Notes: generated from the sequence alone by a model not told the origin. Numbered from the stretch's first letter, positions 34,593-48,949 are shown. The stretch is DNA of 64,000 nt from Bradysia coprophila (GCF_014529535.1 NW_023503409.1:8742390-8806389); one strand, 5' to 3'. Made by a program: numbers and translations.

Positions 34593-37500
34593 AAAGTGAT
34601 CTGGACAGATTTGAATGCAAGCAATGTAGACTTCGTATAATGAACATGCAATACCATGCAAATGTAAACTTTACACATTGCATAATTCGCGAACAAACGA
34701 CATAGCAATGAAGTTACTTGTTACTAGGCTTACAGATTCGCAAAGTATATTTAACTTCAACAGTTTAAAACAATAAAGAATTTCCTCATCAACATGTGAA
34801 CAAACTTAAACGAATTGTTTCGTTATAACGAGTGAACTCTTCCAAAAAATTGGTTGAGTTTTCGTTACCAAAAATATTCCATCAAAATTACATAATGATT
34901 CGTAATAAATCCATCTAACTTATCATATCATGTGGCAACGGAATCATAAAGAGATGGACATTCGTTGATTTACCTAACACCTGAATAAACTTTTAAGTAA
35001 AAAAATTTTTACTCAATATTTCGATATAAGCTGTCACTAAACACATTTTCGAACAGACTTGGCTCCATATAAAGACTTTAATAAAGTCTATCCCTCAACA
35101 TTACAGTAGAACAAATTGTGTCATCAAAATGGTGTTGTAAGAAAAGAAAATTGAAATTGAAATAGAAGAAAATGTTTGTTTGCCATTCGTGGATGTACAA
35201 CAAGCAGAGGAAGTAATTTTTCTTTCTAATTGTTATTAAACATTTTGCAGACCGCTACGTTGTGTGCTATCGACAACAACGGCCGACGAAAGTGAATAAC
35301 TGATGAATTCAAAACTTTAGTATCAATCTGTTGAAAATACTTAAATCAACACAAGTAAACGACTAGATAACAATACTACCGATAAGTCTCTGAAAGATTG
35401 CCGGAGCACAAGATTGTTTACTGTTTTTATGCTAACAACAAATATTGTTTGTAGCTCAGCTTCAAAATTTTCATGAACACGTCATACGATCACGTCTTTA
35501 TGAAATCGGTCGTACAGTTAATGTGAGCCAAATGTCGAACTTCGTTTCAGCTTTTTGGCCAATTGGTCCAGTCATACAATCACAAGATCTATTGATTTAA
35601 CAGATCTATTGATTGATACGTTGTATGGATGTCAAGGGATATGACGAAATACGAATCATTCAAACGGTACAACCTGCAACGCCAGAACGAGTTCAGTCAC
35701 ATGGTGGCATGGCGATTTATACGAAGAGGCAACTCATGGCCTATGGTGATTAGACACTTGCTATTACCTAAAACTAATAGCCGTAACCGTAACAAAGTCG
35801 GAAATATCAAAAAACCCAACATTCGCGTTCTCCATAAAAGAAACCATATCGACATAATGTCAATAGTAGAAAGAGCTACAACATGACAATGTTGATAGCG
35901 CCATCTTTGGGAAAATGTACAGGTCAATTAGTGATGGTTGTGGTATTCGCATACCACCCACGGCTTGGAGAATTCACAACGTATGGGACGTTAACACACG
36001 GTCGATTTGTGAACAATCTAAGTCGGGAGAGATATGATGTAAAATCACAGTACATATGATCAAGAGACTTGTACAATAGCACAACAGGCCCATCTGAGGC
36101 TTAGGTGCTGGGCTTACACCTCCATCTAATCTAATCATACAATCACACTGCTTATTCGTGCACTTGTGCTTAGTAGTAGTACGGCCGAGAGTACGGCAGA
36201 ATCTAAGATTTTTCTTGTAATTACTTCTTCCCACATACATAACTTGTGGTCACGTATTACAAAGTTCATTTGCCGAACGAACTTGATTTTGTATGATATG
36301 ATTTACAAAAGTGAAGTAACAGATTTTGGTAGGTTACGTTGGATGCTGCGAAAGTAATTTATTACGAGTGAGTTTGCGAGTATCACAAGCTGTTTACGAA
36401 TTAGATATCAGCAGTATCCAATGTATTCTGCTTTATTGCGTGACCATGCGAAATATCACAAACGAATTCGCGAAAAATGAATCGAAAATATTCCCCATGT
36501 AATGGATCACTTTCGCAGGGGGTCAGCTGCTACGTAATAGTCAACTTTCGCATGACTTAGGCAATAAAATGATTTCATTGCAATACGCTTACCATTTTTA
36601 ATAGTTTCATACACGCGATTAAGCGAACCATCAAGCATTCATACAAATCATGAAATTTTGTCACTCATTTGGAGGTACAATAGACATCGAAGTTCCACCT
36701 AAATGCTTCTGATTTAATGTTAATCATAAATACAGTACATGTAATGCACAATTTCGATTTCTGTGCTAAACTCAATAAATAAATCAATGAATGCAAACAA
36801 TATAAACAATAAGTCATCTGTTCCAAAGGCACTGCATATCAATTATATTGATTTTTCCGTCACCTATTATCGCATTATAGGGTCGGTTAATAGAATCCCG
36901 TTTAGAATCAGAAGAATTTTCAGTCCCGGGTTCCCTTCTCGTGCTATATTAAAGACAGTGTGTGAATACACTCTGTGGGAAATTCTCGATGGTAAACGAT
37001 AAACGCTATTCCAATTACTGATAGTTATACCTTGTAGAACTCACTTTTAATTTCAAGGTGTTAACTCGACTTATAATTTTAATTGCAATGCATTTATTTG
37101 CGTAATCCCTCTACTAGTTAATAGTTTTAACAATTAAACAATTAAAAACTGGCGATCGTTATTTCCTGTAGAAAAAAAAAAACAAACCTCTAAAATCGAA
37201 GACAGAGATAATTCAATCATGTTTAATAGCATTACCAATTGTTTGGAACGAATCATGCGACCCCTAAAAATTATGGTAAATTTTTTTGCTTTATTTATAA
37301 AATCCTGTCCAATAAGGAGAACCGCTAAATTTATTCATTTTTTATCCAATTTCATTTTGTTACTACCAGTTAACGATCGTTAGATAACCTAATATGATAT
37401 TGTTGCTTCGTTGCCGGTTAAGTAATTTCCATAAGTTGTTGGCAAAATGGTTTTTTTTTTCTTTAAATAAAAAGCGAACTCTCTTTATAGCATTCCTAAT

Positions 37501-40500
37501 TACTAATAGGTAATATTTGCTTAACACAAACATTAAATATACCTACCTGTCGAGTTCGACTGTATTCTGTGTAATAGTACAGTGACGAACGTCTAACATG
37601 CACTTTGTTTTAAAAATTAAATAAATTTTTTTCTTTATAATTTTAACAAAATTCAGCCTTTCCATATAAAATACAATATGAAGTATAATGAACATATATG
37701 ATGAACAATATAAACGAAGATATTAAGTATATACGTACGTACGTATGAAGATTAATATAGTAAATGTGATGTGCACGAAACAACAAAATAAAACCACATT
37801 GTGACTTCAGTCACTTATGCGCATTGTAAGAGAAACGTTCTCGGTTATTTTAAATTTATTTATTTATTTTTTTAAATATATTTTATTCGAGTGTTGTATA
37901 CAATACCCTTGAAAATATAAGTATGCGTCCTTGTGTCTACTTAATGTGATTTTGTTGGGAATATATATATTTATACGAAACAAAAAAAAAGAAAAGAAAG
38001 AAATGTATACGGCCGTTTAACAGTGCCAAATAAATGTGTTTTTAACTATGCGTTGAACCGACCGCCCGAACAAAAAATAACCAAATTATTCAGTTCTTCA
38101 ATTTTCCTCTTGTTTATATTTCTTGCGAATATATAGTTTGCTGAAAAAAAAAACTATAATTTAACAACTCAATTGATGCACAGCAGAGGAGGAATATTAT
38201 GTCAGTAGGTATAATATTTCATTCATTCATTTACTAAAAATTAAAGAACTATTTCCTCTTGTACCACTCTTTCTAATATACACTTTTTGTTCATCTATAT
38301 GTATATTCTACTAACTACGTCCATTCCATATGTTATACCTACCGAGTTGCTAAATTCAAAATATATTCGGATATAATTGAATGACAAAAATTCGTATACA
38401 TACATAACGTGTGCTATACCTACCATTAAAATGCTAATAAATAATAACGTTTGAAAATTACAAAATTATACTGCAATTATGACAACCTCAGCGCTCAACC
38501 TCAACATAAATTGACCACTAATTTAGACGCTCTGTTATGGTACCCAATTAGATCGGTATTAATATTGATTTTGTTCAAAAGACACTATTACGGACTCGGC
38601 TACAATTGCATTTTGATGGGGTTTTATGTTATATTTAGATGTGTGTTCGTCCATTTTAAAATTACTTTAATATTTATAATGGAAATGTAAAGCAAACAAT
38701 TTCTTAATAATAATAATAATATTCAAAGCTGCTACACACATCCAGTTGAGAGAGAGGAAAAATTGTATGATTTAGATGTTTCAACAAGGTAAATAATGCA
38801 GTCTATCCGCGATTGTATGGCAGACATTTGTGATTAAAAACAAACGGTTAAAATTATGGCCTTATCATTTATCATTTGCGAGAGGAAGAGCAACGGAAAG
38901 ACAAGTTCAGTTTGATTGAAAAACACCTGTTGGTCGGTTGGAAGCGGTGTGTGGTGTGACGCAATATTATTTTCGTAGGTGCGATAAAAGTGATAAAAAA
39001 AGCATTTTCGCTGTGTGTTTCTTCGAAGACATGTAATTATTGTTTCCATATTTTTTTTGTTCTGGTAAATAATCATTTTTTTTTCTTCTCTCGAATGGTG
39101 TGATTAATGTGGCACGGTGACGTAACATCTTTTTTCGTGTTTCTGTACGTTTTGCTGAATATTACCCAAACCCACAATTATTGCAACAATTTTTTTTTAT
39201 AAGTTACGGTTATTACATTGCTGTTTTGTTTGGTCTAGTTCAGTGAGACAATGTCGTTCTGGAATTATTTTTGGTTTCAAAAGAGTTATATTGTTGAGTG
39301 CAATCAAGCCAAGTTAAAATTTTCTTCAAGTTCGCGTTGAATCGCATAATTTAACCGGATTTGGCAAAAAAAAAAATATTTTGTTCATTTGCTTGTTAAC
39401 AATTAAACATTTTCGACGAATTCTATTCCGAATCATAATTTTCTGGGAAAACCTCATGTACAAAGCCGATTTTGTATGTGGTTTTTGTAAGTTTTTGTTT
39501 TTTTTTTTTTGGTAGGCAACCCAGTCACTCATATTTTATTTCAAATATGCCGATAATGTATATACATTTGTACGTTGGTGAATACAGCATTATATACAAT
39601 AATGGCAATTAAGATACTCAACCGATAATGAAAGTTTGAACGAGATCTTGTGGTCGGCGCTAATAGACATTGTATTTGTATGTATCTATCATTGGAAGTG
39701 GACGTGTGCCAATATATAATCATATTGTGTGTTGTAGAACTTCTGTTTGACTATATACACTTTCGACTCGAACAGTTTGAAGTTCATTATGCATTTCATT
39801 TTCGCTTACATGACTTCCGTTACTTAGAACCGTGATCGACAAAATTTTTATTTATTTTTTTAAATTTTAATACGTCAACGGTAACGATGAGTGAACTGGT
39901 CTGAGTCATTCATAAGGATTTTAAAAAATGATATAGATTTACAAGAATCGATTTTGTTTAATCGTTTTTATTTTCTAAGTCATCGTGTTGCTGGTGAAGG
40001 TCCGCAGATAGTTTTTTTTTTGGTATGGACTGTGACAAAATGATATACACTCGTGCCTTCTAGTGCAAGTGCAAAATTGTCAATTGTGCGTGAGAGACTG
40101 AATCTAACCAGAGCACGGAAATAACAGGGCAACATATTTCTCAATATGTCCACATTTTTCCGAAAATATTTCCCGTTAACACATCGTACGATCGCCCATC
40201 ATGTCGATATTATCAATGGCCGATGAGGAAGCTACGCGAGCAAACACTGGTTCAGATGCTATTTGCCATTGGTGACCAAAATAGAAGAAAAAGGCCAATA
40301 GACTCCAAGACTCCAATGGAAGTAGGTGGAACAGTGTTTGCTCACATGGTTTCCCCATCGTCAATGATGTTACAGGTTAGTCGAGGGAATACTTATAAAG
40401 CAATAAAAGCAATGAATTCATCATTATTATGACCGTCATTCAGTGCTGGACATCCTTTCTTTGTTTAAAAAGTTCGACATTAAGATAGTTTTCTGTGACC

Positions 40501-41937
40501 GATTAATGTTTACCAGGAAGGATTTTGCACGAAATAAATATGGAAATAAAAAATTTACGTTCATTATCTCTCCACGGGACGGCCTTTAGCTCATTAAAAT
40601 CTTGTAATTTCATTGCCAAAACGTAAAAATATGGAAAAAGATTTCCGTTCAACTTTGTTGACTCATTAACCGTAAATTATTATTTTAATGGGCGTATTGA
40701 ACCCTGGATTGAACCATTTTGCCCACAAAATGTTGCAAATACTTAGAATGTTTTTTTTTTCGTTGTTGTCTTTCATTCGTTCGTACATTTCACACACAAT
40801 ATTATACCTTGCGACCTCATTTCCAAATCGATTTGAGAATAAATTTCTACTGAAACGACAATCGCAATAATTAAACATTTCATTGATTTGAGGTGTATTT
40901 CTAATGTCCATTTTACTGGCATTTTCGACTAGTGTACATGTTGTCTAGTTTCTCGGTTTGGCGAACTTGTTTTTGTTCGAAGTGTTTGTTACTTTCATTT
41001 GAGAAATTTCTTAATGTTTTCATTAATTCCACAAGTAGTTTTATGCTTTGATTTCGATTAAATTGCAACATATTTACTTCAGTTTTTCCTTTACAATGTT
41101 CGTCTATACGTACATGCACACATCGCATTTCTTAATTCATTTTGGATTTTTTTTTACATTTAAATGACTCTTAAATTTCGGAATTATATTTACTCAATGA
41201 CGATACAGTTCGACTTAATCGTTGTTTGTATGGATTATTCATAAATTTCCCACACTGACTGACTCAATGGTTGGATTTCGGTTCTGTTCTGTTAATAATT
41301 GTTTATATATATGATAATAAATGGTTGTTTCAAAGTTTTATGTGTAATGGAAATAATATATTTTCGGTCTATAAATGGTTTTGTAGACGGAGCTCTGCTG
41401 ATATCTGTTTTTTTTTCTTCACTTCGTTCCGTTCTCAAGTCTTGCCGATAAATGTGTTGAATATTCTCTTAGAATTGGGTTCTCAAAAGTTGTGTAAACG
41501 ATAAAAACGAAATTTTATTTTCATTTGATTTTATTCGATTTATCTCAGATTAAAGTGTTGTGGTAGCGGTCGCTGCATCATTAATATTGTTTCTTAGCAC
41601 TTGAGGAATTAACGATCGCCAAATGTACGCACATTTACCGTTCCAGACTAAGTTATATAAACAAAGATATTGGCTTACTATCAAAACGCTACTCTGAATC
41701 ATTTATTAATTCGTAATTGAAAAGAAGATCGATGCAGTTAAACGAGATACATCAAAGCCGATCTACTATCACACATTTAGATAAGAATTTCTTATCAATA
41801 ATGATGTAAGTAAGGAGGTGGTGAAAAACAGTTCAATGTATCTTCTCTGGTTTCGTAAAATTTAAATCCTTCATTAATGTCGAGCGTACCCCTTTATGAA
41901 ATCTAGTACTTCCATTGTTTTACGAATTGTGTAATAG

Positions 41938-42123
41938 ATTGTGGATTTGAGCACTATTTCACAGGACTCTCAACGCTGTCGGCCAATCGGTCACTTCTGT
42001 CACTTCATCGAACAATATTTTCATGGAAAATAAGAAAATTTAATTTCCTTACAAACGATATTGATTTTAAAATTTCGTATCTCAAAAGACCGGCTCGAAG
42101 GCAGTGCCATCGCTGATTTTTCC
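41938..42123 (+). repeat. Dispersed duplicate, copy 2 (pair with 27253-27445)
   Basis: Same ordered sequence as copy 1, for example GGATTTGAGCACTATTTCAC, ACTTCATCGAACAATATTTT and GAAGGCAGTGCCATCGCTGA. The flanks differ, except that both copies are preceded by a TAGATT-like motif. Confidence 0.8.
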
Positions 42124-45100
42124 AATAACAATTTCCACAACTTATGAAAATCAAATTGGGACCTAAGCAAGGCGACAACTAAAAAATGATTACATTTAAG
42201 GCCAGTGATTATTTTCGGTAAAACTTTTTCCGATATTTTCCCAAATTTTCCAATATTTGGGAAAACACGGAAAATATGGAAAACATGGAAAAACTTAACG
42301 GGAAAAAGCTTTTCCAAAAACAGTCTCTACGCTAAAGCTAAGGGTGTCGTAGGTAATCTTACTCAATATTTTTCCTCCTATCACAGATCCTCATAAGGAT
42401 CATGAATTCATTATGTAATATTAGCTTTAGTCCCATCCACAAGCGTACCAAGGGGCATGTGATATGAATTCTGACGTAATGGCTGATATCGGTTGCTTAT
42501 CGTCGTAAGCAATAATTTTTACTAAAAATATCTCATCGATAATAAAGTTAGCATATCAGTCAGGTAAAGTTGAGTGATCGAAACGACTGATAATAAAGAT
42601 TACGATTGTCTATGCCAACACATAACTTAATTCTGTTAGGACGTTCGTTATTGGGAGAGGGTTATATTATGGTGCGAGACGCCATGTTATAGAACAGATG
42701 ACTAAGTGGATAAGAATTAACGAAACGTATACCACACCATTTGCAAATTATTGCTTCCCACGGTTATTTTAATTGAAATTGAATTTTAAATTTTTTTAAA
42801 TTTTCAATTGAATTGAAAGTTGCAGAGATTGAATACCGTAAGATTGACCTGCATATGTTACTCCAAAGGCTGATTTCATTAAAAAAATGGACTTTCAGTC
42901 TAACGAGTCAATGACATCATTGATTGTAATTGGATCGGAAGTGAATAGACTAAATATAGGAATAGGTGACGTTTAGCAGGAATAGGTGACGTTTAGCCTG
43001 ACCGGAACCCGATCTATGAAAACTTGATCAGATCAGGTGCAGGTCGAATGTGAGTGACCACAAATCTGCTGACTTCTCTTAAACCCCACTTATACACTGA
43101 AGCGGTGAAATCATTTTTCCGGCGATCAACTAAGTTCGTCTTACATTTAAATTAAAATCTAAATCTGTCATCCGATTATGTATAGAGCTTAGTTATTTAA
43201 CGGAATAGTCAGTATACGGTGTGTCTTATCAGTACATTATTTCTTATCCCCATTAAGACTATGCCAAAATGCATGTAAATAATACAGACATGCTCATGAT
43301 AACATGACCAAGAAACAAAAACTTTCAATGAATGATGTGTGTCCACAAAAATTGCTACAAATTGATTGCGGTTGCAAGATGGTCGCGTTCTAAGAGAGAT
43401 CATTTCCAACGAAATGTCGCATCGTTTCAACGAATTCAATATTAAATCTAAAAATAATTTTTTTCACAGCGACCGGATATATTTTCACTTTTAAGAATGA
43501 ACGAAAGAAAAAAAAACGAATAGAAACATGAACATCGAGAATAACACACAGAACCGCGAACAGAATTTATCGTGTGTATATGAATGTGATATGTTTACGC
43601 CAAAAAAAAAGAAGACAACGACGAAAAGAAATATGCTAAGACTCTGAACGATTTCGTTCATAAATTTCAATAAAAGCCAAAAATTGTTTTAACCGATTTG
43701 ATTGTATAATTCACCAAAAATTAATTTCAAAACGAGATCTCGACCTAAACAAAAACAAAATTCGTACAGAAGAAGAAAATTTATATTTTTAGTGTCACGC
43801 ATTATCACTGCGGCTAATATAAACACAGAGCGGGCTCAACATCATAATTATATATATAATGTGCTTGAGCAGAGTTTTATATATACGTACAACACACCAA
43901 TAATATTCGGTTCTTATCAATGTTGTATATGAAATAAAATTCGAAAAAAAAAGTTAAGTTTACTATGAAAAAATTATATGATGATAAGAAGCCTCATGTT
44001 GTTCATATATATTCCACTTCGCAAACATCACAATTCAATAACTTTATCTATAAACTCATTTCGTACACAGTCTAATAAGGTGAGGTGTGGTTGAGCGGAT
44101 AACAATTTATTTTTTCGTACAAAATTTTTAAAGTTTCCAATAATTAAATGTGGATCAGTCGCGAAGAAGTGGTGAACCAAAAAAAATATCCTTAAATTCG
44201 ACAGTCATTTCGAAAACTGACCGGCAAAAAAATTCTAAATAAAAAAGAGTGGCAAAAAGTAAAACGTTTAAAAGACGATAAAATGAACCTTTTTCTTGTA
44301 CAACTATTGCAAGTAACAGACGCTGCTTGTTAATTAACCTATACATATCGAAATCAAAAGTTGGAATATAACCAATTATATGTTTAGTTTATCCATCAAA
44401 CCATTGTTTTTATATTTATTGTTTCAACGGAAAAAAAATTAGTGCTTACACGTTAACAATATCAGTCTAATTAGCGAGAATCAACTCTTTGTGTAAGTGC
44501 CATATTCGAGAAAAAAAAACCCCAACGTCCAGGCAACATTATACTCTACCATGTCATTACAAGTTATTAATTATTTTTTTCTCCTCCTTTAATATTACGA
44601 GGCGAGAATTATAGATTTCCATTTATTTGTGATATAATCGGTGTGTTTGTGTTGTAGGAAATAACACACAGAATATTTTAATAAGATAAGGTGAACAAAT
44701 TAAAAATTACTTTTCGTTTGCTAGGTAATTTGCTAAAAAAAAACCTCGTCGCTACTTATCTTTTATGGACACACACATTTGTATTTACTTTTAAAAAAAA
44801 TGTACACGACAACGCATTCAAATCCTATCCTGTGATAACAGAAATTTTCTTCTTCTTCTTTAAGTTAAAAATATTTTTATGGTGCAAAAAAAAGGTCTCA
44901 GATTTTTCAATGTCTTTAAGCAGTTTGTTTTCTTCTAACATATAATTAAATTATCATGTGTGGCTTTTTATGTAATGAAACGTTTTAGTTTCATTGATAT
45001 GGAGTAAATGATGTGTGTTGTGAGCTGTATTCACAAGATTATAAAATAATTTCGATTGAACGTAAAATCTTCGCTAGTTGCTAGACATTATAATATCAAT

Positions 45101-45907
45101 TCAATTCAATTCGTGTACTTGGTTTGTCATTTTTGAGGTGAGCAACGAAATCTCCTTTTACAATTTTCAATTTCGATGAATTCAACCAATTCAGCATTTT
45201 GTCATTGACAATAATCCTTTTCGGGTGAGTCTATTTTTCAACCAACCGTATTGATTAGATTTGCGGAAACGCAACACTCACATCCGGCATCTATTCAATT
45301 CTTTCTCGTAAATTACTCACTTCGAATTAGCAGGGCAGTGCATCAACAGTGATAAGATAAAGTCAATTTTCAAGGAAATTTTGAGAAGTCACTAGACGGT
45401 TAAAATAAAAAAAATTTTGGCAACCCATCAGCCAATTATCCATACCTAACCGATTTCGATTCGATACTTGTCTTCAATTCACTGGTGAGCCGTCACTAAA
45501 AGTTTCAGTTTTGTTGTGATTTACTTCAATGATAGTGTTGTCTAGCAATTGACGATAAATAAATTCTAATTTAAACCTTGAACTCAGACTTTTACACATA
45601 CAGTGAATCAGTTGCGTTACAGTGCGTGTATTATGTACATACTCGTTGTGTTGCTGTTTAATCTTTCTGATTTATTTCTGTTTCGAATTGTTTGCATCAT
45701 TTGTTGAACAATTATTAAGATCTTTAGGTATTTAAAGATCAGATAACGACAATCCACTTCATTTCTATGACGTTGATAAAACGCAAATTTTTTGTGCCGT
45801 TTCAGTTGAACATTTTTTAATTTGCCACAATGAACGATGACTCCTTGACTCCAATCAACTATTTGTTTTATCAATTGATTACAGTCGACGTCAGTGAAAT
45901 TTAGACA

Positions 45908-46038
45908 TAAATTTGCGTCAGCTGTTTCAGCTGGTCCACTCAAATGGCTACGCACACAGTGGTATAAAACCGTATAAAGATTTATGTCAACTGTTGTTCG
46001 TACGAGTAGACCATGTGAAAACAGGTGAAGCAAATGTC
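45908..46038. mobile_element. MITE, family 4, copy 2
   Basis: AAATTTGCGTCAGCTG..CAGCTGGTCCACTCAAAT at the left and the complement of ACATTTGCTTCACCTG..CATGGTCTACTCGTAC at the right. It is shorter than copy 1 (about 131 versus 180 bp). It lies about 490 bp upstream of the windpipe coding exon. Confidence 0.7.
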
Positions 46039-46526
46039 TACATTTCAGTGACTTCCCCTATAATATCGAGACTTGAGAAAAATTGCACATGTTTATGTCT
46101 GCTTTACTTTACTGAACCTTTAGATTAAAGAACAAACATGAATGAAAAATTGCACGAAGCTGAGGGTAATCCAACACCTTGTGCAACCATTACCATAAAA
46201 TCAAGGAATTTCAGTTACATTGTATATGTACTTTGGTTCTATAAATTTGAAAATTGTGGATAGCACACGTGTGTACACCACACAATACCTTGGAAAAAGA
46301 TCATTGCACCGTTGGTTCATTGATCTTTTGCAGCTAATAATTTAATAGCGACCGCTATCACAGATCTCCTTTACACAACCACCACATCTACAGACAATTT
46401 ATTTTAATATTTGAAAATCTTATCAGTTTTCGAGTCTAGATCGTCATTCCCGTCTCTTTATCAGCGTTCATAAATCAATTTGTTTAATTCGTTGTTTTCT
46501 CTTTCGTTATTTTTAGATTCTTCAAC

Positions 46527-48449
46527 ATGTCATCATATTTCTGGTTCTTACTACTACTTACGGTGACAGCAGCAACTAGCGAATGCCCACAGGATTGTGT
46601 TTGTTCACCGATCCGCAACCGACAGACACCTTACCACGATCATGCAATATGCACCACACTAAATACTATTAATGGAACCTATCCCAATATTCATTCGCTG
46701 GACCTGTCTTCGATCAACATGGACTCAATACCGATCGAACTCAGTTCGCTGCACAATGTAACACATCTAGATCTATCGAAAAACCATCTTACCAAACTAA
46801 CGAAACTGAATAATCGAATTAGATCGCTGGATCTAAGTCACAATCGATTAACACCTTCGGAAATTGTAAAAATTTCGCCGAAAATTCGAATTTTAAATTT
46901 AGCCTACAATCAAATCACTCGTTTGCCTCTTGATGTGATGCACTTCAAGAGCCTGAAATCGATAAATTTGATTGGAAATCGAATTGATTGTTCCTGTGAA
47001 ACATTAACTGTGAGAGACTGGCTGTACCAGAATAATGTTTGGATAGGCAAACATACACTATGTGCCAGCCCATTGGAGGTTAGACACCAGCCATGGGATA
47101 AAGTTAGTATAAAGAAAATGTGTTCAATTGCTGAACAGATTAATGATGAAAATAAGATTGAATTGCATCGACGTAGCTCCAGGGAGCTGGAATTAAGTGA
47201 TTTTATAGCTGAAGAATTTTTACCTTTTGAATCGCATAGTATTTTAAAAAGACAAGTGCCAAATGATGATAATTTAAGCAATATCGTTGATGGATCGGGA
47301 AGTGATGACATTCCTGAGGATGTAAATGATATAGTTGATGTTGGTTCTGGCGAAGGTAGTGGCACAGATCCGGACATCGATATCGAAGCTATCGAAAATA
47401 TATCGCCCGAAGATTACGAGGATGAGCCGTACGAGGAGGACGGTTCTGGTAGTGGTTTTGGATTGTTACCGTTGGACGTAAATATTAAGTCAGCCGAAGA
47501 AGAAAATCACACAACTGAGGAACCCGATGTCGATGAACCATTGGGACAGAAACCAATGGACTTAGATATTTTTGAGGGTATTAAACAGGGTGATGGAACT
47601 ACGATAGGACCTGTAGAAGCAATAGAACCAATGGTTCAAAAAGTTAATCAAGGTGGTGTGGAGAGAGTAGCACCAATTGCAGTTCAACCGGCAGGAAATT
47701 CTCTGATCGAGCCATCTGTTGCATCTAATGGTGCTGTGGAAGACGCTAAAAAGGAAGAGGGAAGAAGTACCTACATTCTGTTAGCTATCCTTGGTATACT
47801 GTTAGTATGTCTAATTGGATATGTGATTGTCAAGCGTCGTAAGAATAGACGGCGACCGTACGACCACAACGATGCAGAGAATATTCGCGAGATCGAAATG
47901 CTAGACATGAAAAAAAATACGAACGGTCAACACCCCAACGTTGAAATAGTGCCCCTAATGCCAAAGAAAGAGCAACCAAAAATTGAACGGGGAATGGGCG
48001 ATCCAATTAGGGAAATAAATTCCAATATTCAGCCATTACATGCTACTACCTATCCCAAAGTTGATGCTGTTCCCCTCAAACAAAACGATGTTCCTCACAC
48101 AACCGATGCATTGCCAGAAAACAATAACAATTTCACCGAAGTTCAACCGTCACCCACACAAGATATTCCAAAAACAGCCGACGAAATCGATGATAATCCA
48201 AACAATAAACCGACACAAAACGGTCACAACGGTCACCCATCCGATGATGAAGTATTTTTGCCGGAAGAAGCAACCGTAAAGCGATACAGTCCAGTATATT
48301 CGCCGGAAACGGGACGAGTCAAAATAAAACTAACTGAAACACCGAAACCAAAAACGCCAATTGTGGTAACGCGAAGTCGATCGAATGCTGGAGCGTATAT
48401 TACAACGCCCAATTTGAATGTACGCTCAACGTCAGACAACGGTCAGTAA
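46527..48449 (+). CDS. wdp: Windpipe-like LRR chondroitin-sulphate proteoglycan (640 aa, single coding exon)
   Basis: Signal peptide (about 1-18), a cysteine cap (CPQDCVC), about four to five LRRs (LDLSSINM, LDLSKNHL, LDLSHNRL, LNLAYNQI, INLIGNRI) and an LRR C-cap (CSCETL..CASPLE..MCS). A long acidic stalk carries three Ser-Gly clusters in acidic context (DGSGSDD at about 257, VGSGEGSGTD at about 273-278, EDGSGSGFG at about 307), the pattern for glycosaminoglycan attachment. One membrane helix (about 416-435, ILLAILGILLVCLIGYVIV) is followed by KRRKNRRR and a ~200-aa cytoplasmic tail. This domain order is that of Drosophila windpipe, reported to act on JAK/STAT receptor turnover and Hedgehog signalling. 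A TTTTTAG acceptor just before the ATG implies a 5' untranslated exon. AATAAA lies at 48673 and 48706. Confidence 0.88.
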   Translation: MSSYFWFLLLLTVTAATSECPQDCVCSPIRNRQTPYHDHAICTTLNTINGTYPNIHSLDLSSINMDSIPIELSSLHNVTHLDLSKNHLTKLTKLNNRIRSLDLSHNRLTPSEIVKISPKIRILNLAYNQITRLPLDVMHFKSLKSINLIGNRIDCSCETLTVRDWLYQNNVWIGKHTLCASPLEVRHQPWDKVSIKKMCSIAEQINDENKIELHRRSSRELELSDFIAEEFLPFESHSILKRQVPNDDNLSNIVDGSGSDDIPEDVNDIVDVGSGEGSGTDPDIDIEAIENISPEDYEDEPYEEDGSGSGFGLLPLDVNIKSAEEENHTTEEPDVDEPLGQKPMDLDIFEGIKQGDGTTIGPVEAIEPMVQKVNQGGVERVAPIAVQPAGNSLIEPSVASNGAVEDAKKEEGRSTYILLAILGILLVCLIGYVIVKRRKNRRRPYDHNDAENIREIEMLDMKKNTNGQHPNVEIVPLMPKKEQPKIERGMGDPIREINSNIQPLHATTYPKVDAVPLKQNDVPHTTDALPENNNNFTEVQPSPTQDIPKTADEIDDNPNNKPTQNGHNGHPSDDEVFLPEEATVKRYSPVYSPETGRVKIKLTETPKPKTPIVVTRSRSNAGAYITTPNLNVRSTSDNGQ

Positions 48450-48949
48450 GTGAGTGCGCGGTGCTTTGATATAAAAACGTTTACATCAAAAAAAAACTTT
48501 ATTTATTGAATTATCCTCCCTTCATGTTTAAGATAAATTTAGAGTGAGAATTAAAATGTAAATCTTGGAAATTTATTGTCATTAAAATGTTGTTGAATTA
48601 CTTTGATTTATGTTAACGTCGTTTGTAATTTGCATTTGAATTTTGAATGATGATGAGACAGTATATAAATGTAATAAAACCTACACCGGCTATGTTATCA
48701 GCGGTAATAAAAGATTTGTTGTAGATTTGGGCTTCGTTTTAAGTGGCTTTGATTTAGTCTACTGATAGCTGACATGGGTAAGTATCCCTTCACATGTAAA
48801 GATAGAGAGTGAGAGTAATCATCTACACTCTGTCGATTAACGTTTTCGAGTTCAATTTAGGACAATTGAACACATATGGCTTGTAATAACCAAATTACTT
48901 CGAGGGCACAGACTAAAATACCTCAAATGTTACATCTTTTGTTTAACCT

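Larger units (their letters stand above)
33720..46500. other. 12.8-kb stretch without a supported gene
   Basis: AT-rich, with many short chance frames and homopolymer runs. The first few hundred bases presumably hold the promoter of the minus-strand LRR gene, and the end must contain 5' untranslated exon(s) of windpipe (its coding exon is preceded by a splice acceptor). Recognised items: a foldback at 34472-34592, a small inverted pair with GAGCAAACACTG at 40238-40346, a duplicated block at 41938, a 20-bp direct repeat at about 42959-42998, and a family 4 MITE at 45908. Confidence 0.5.

Noticed and set aside
40176..40432. Complementary short frames at about 40.2-40.4 kb
   Set aside because: They are a by-product of an inverted pair (GAGCAAACACTG), with no domain and no splice context.
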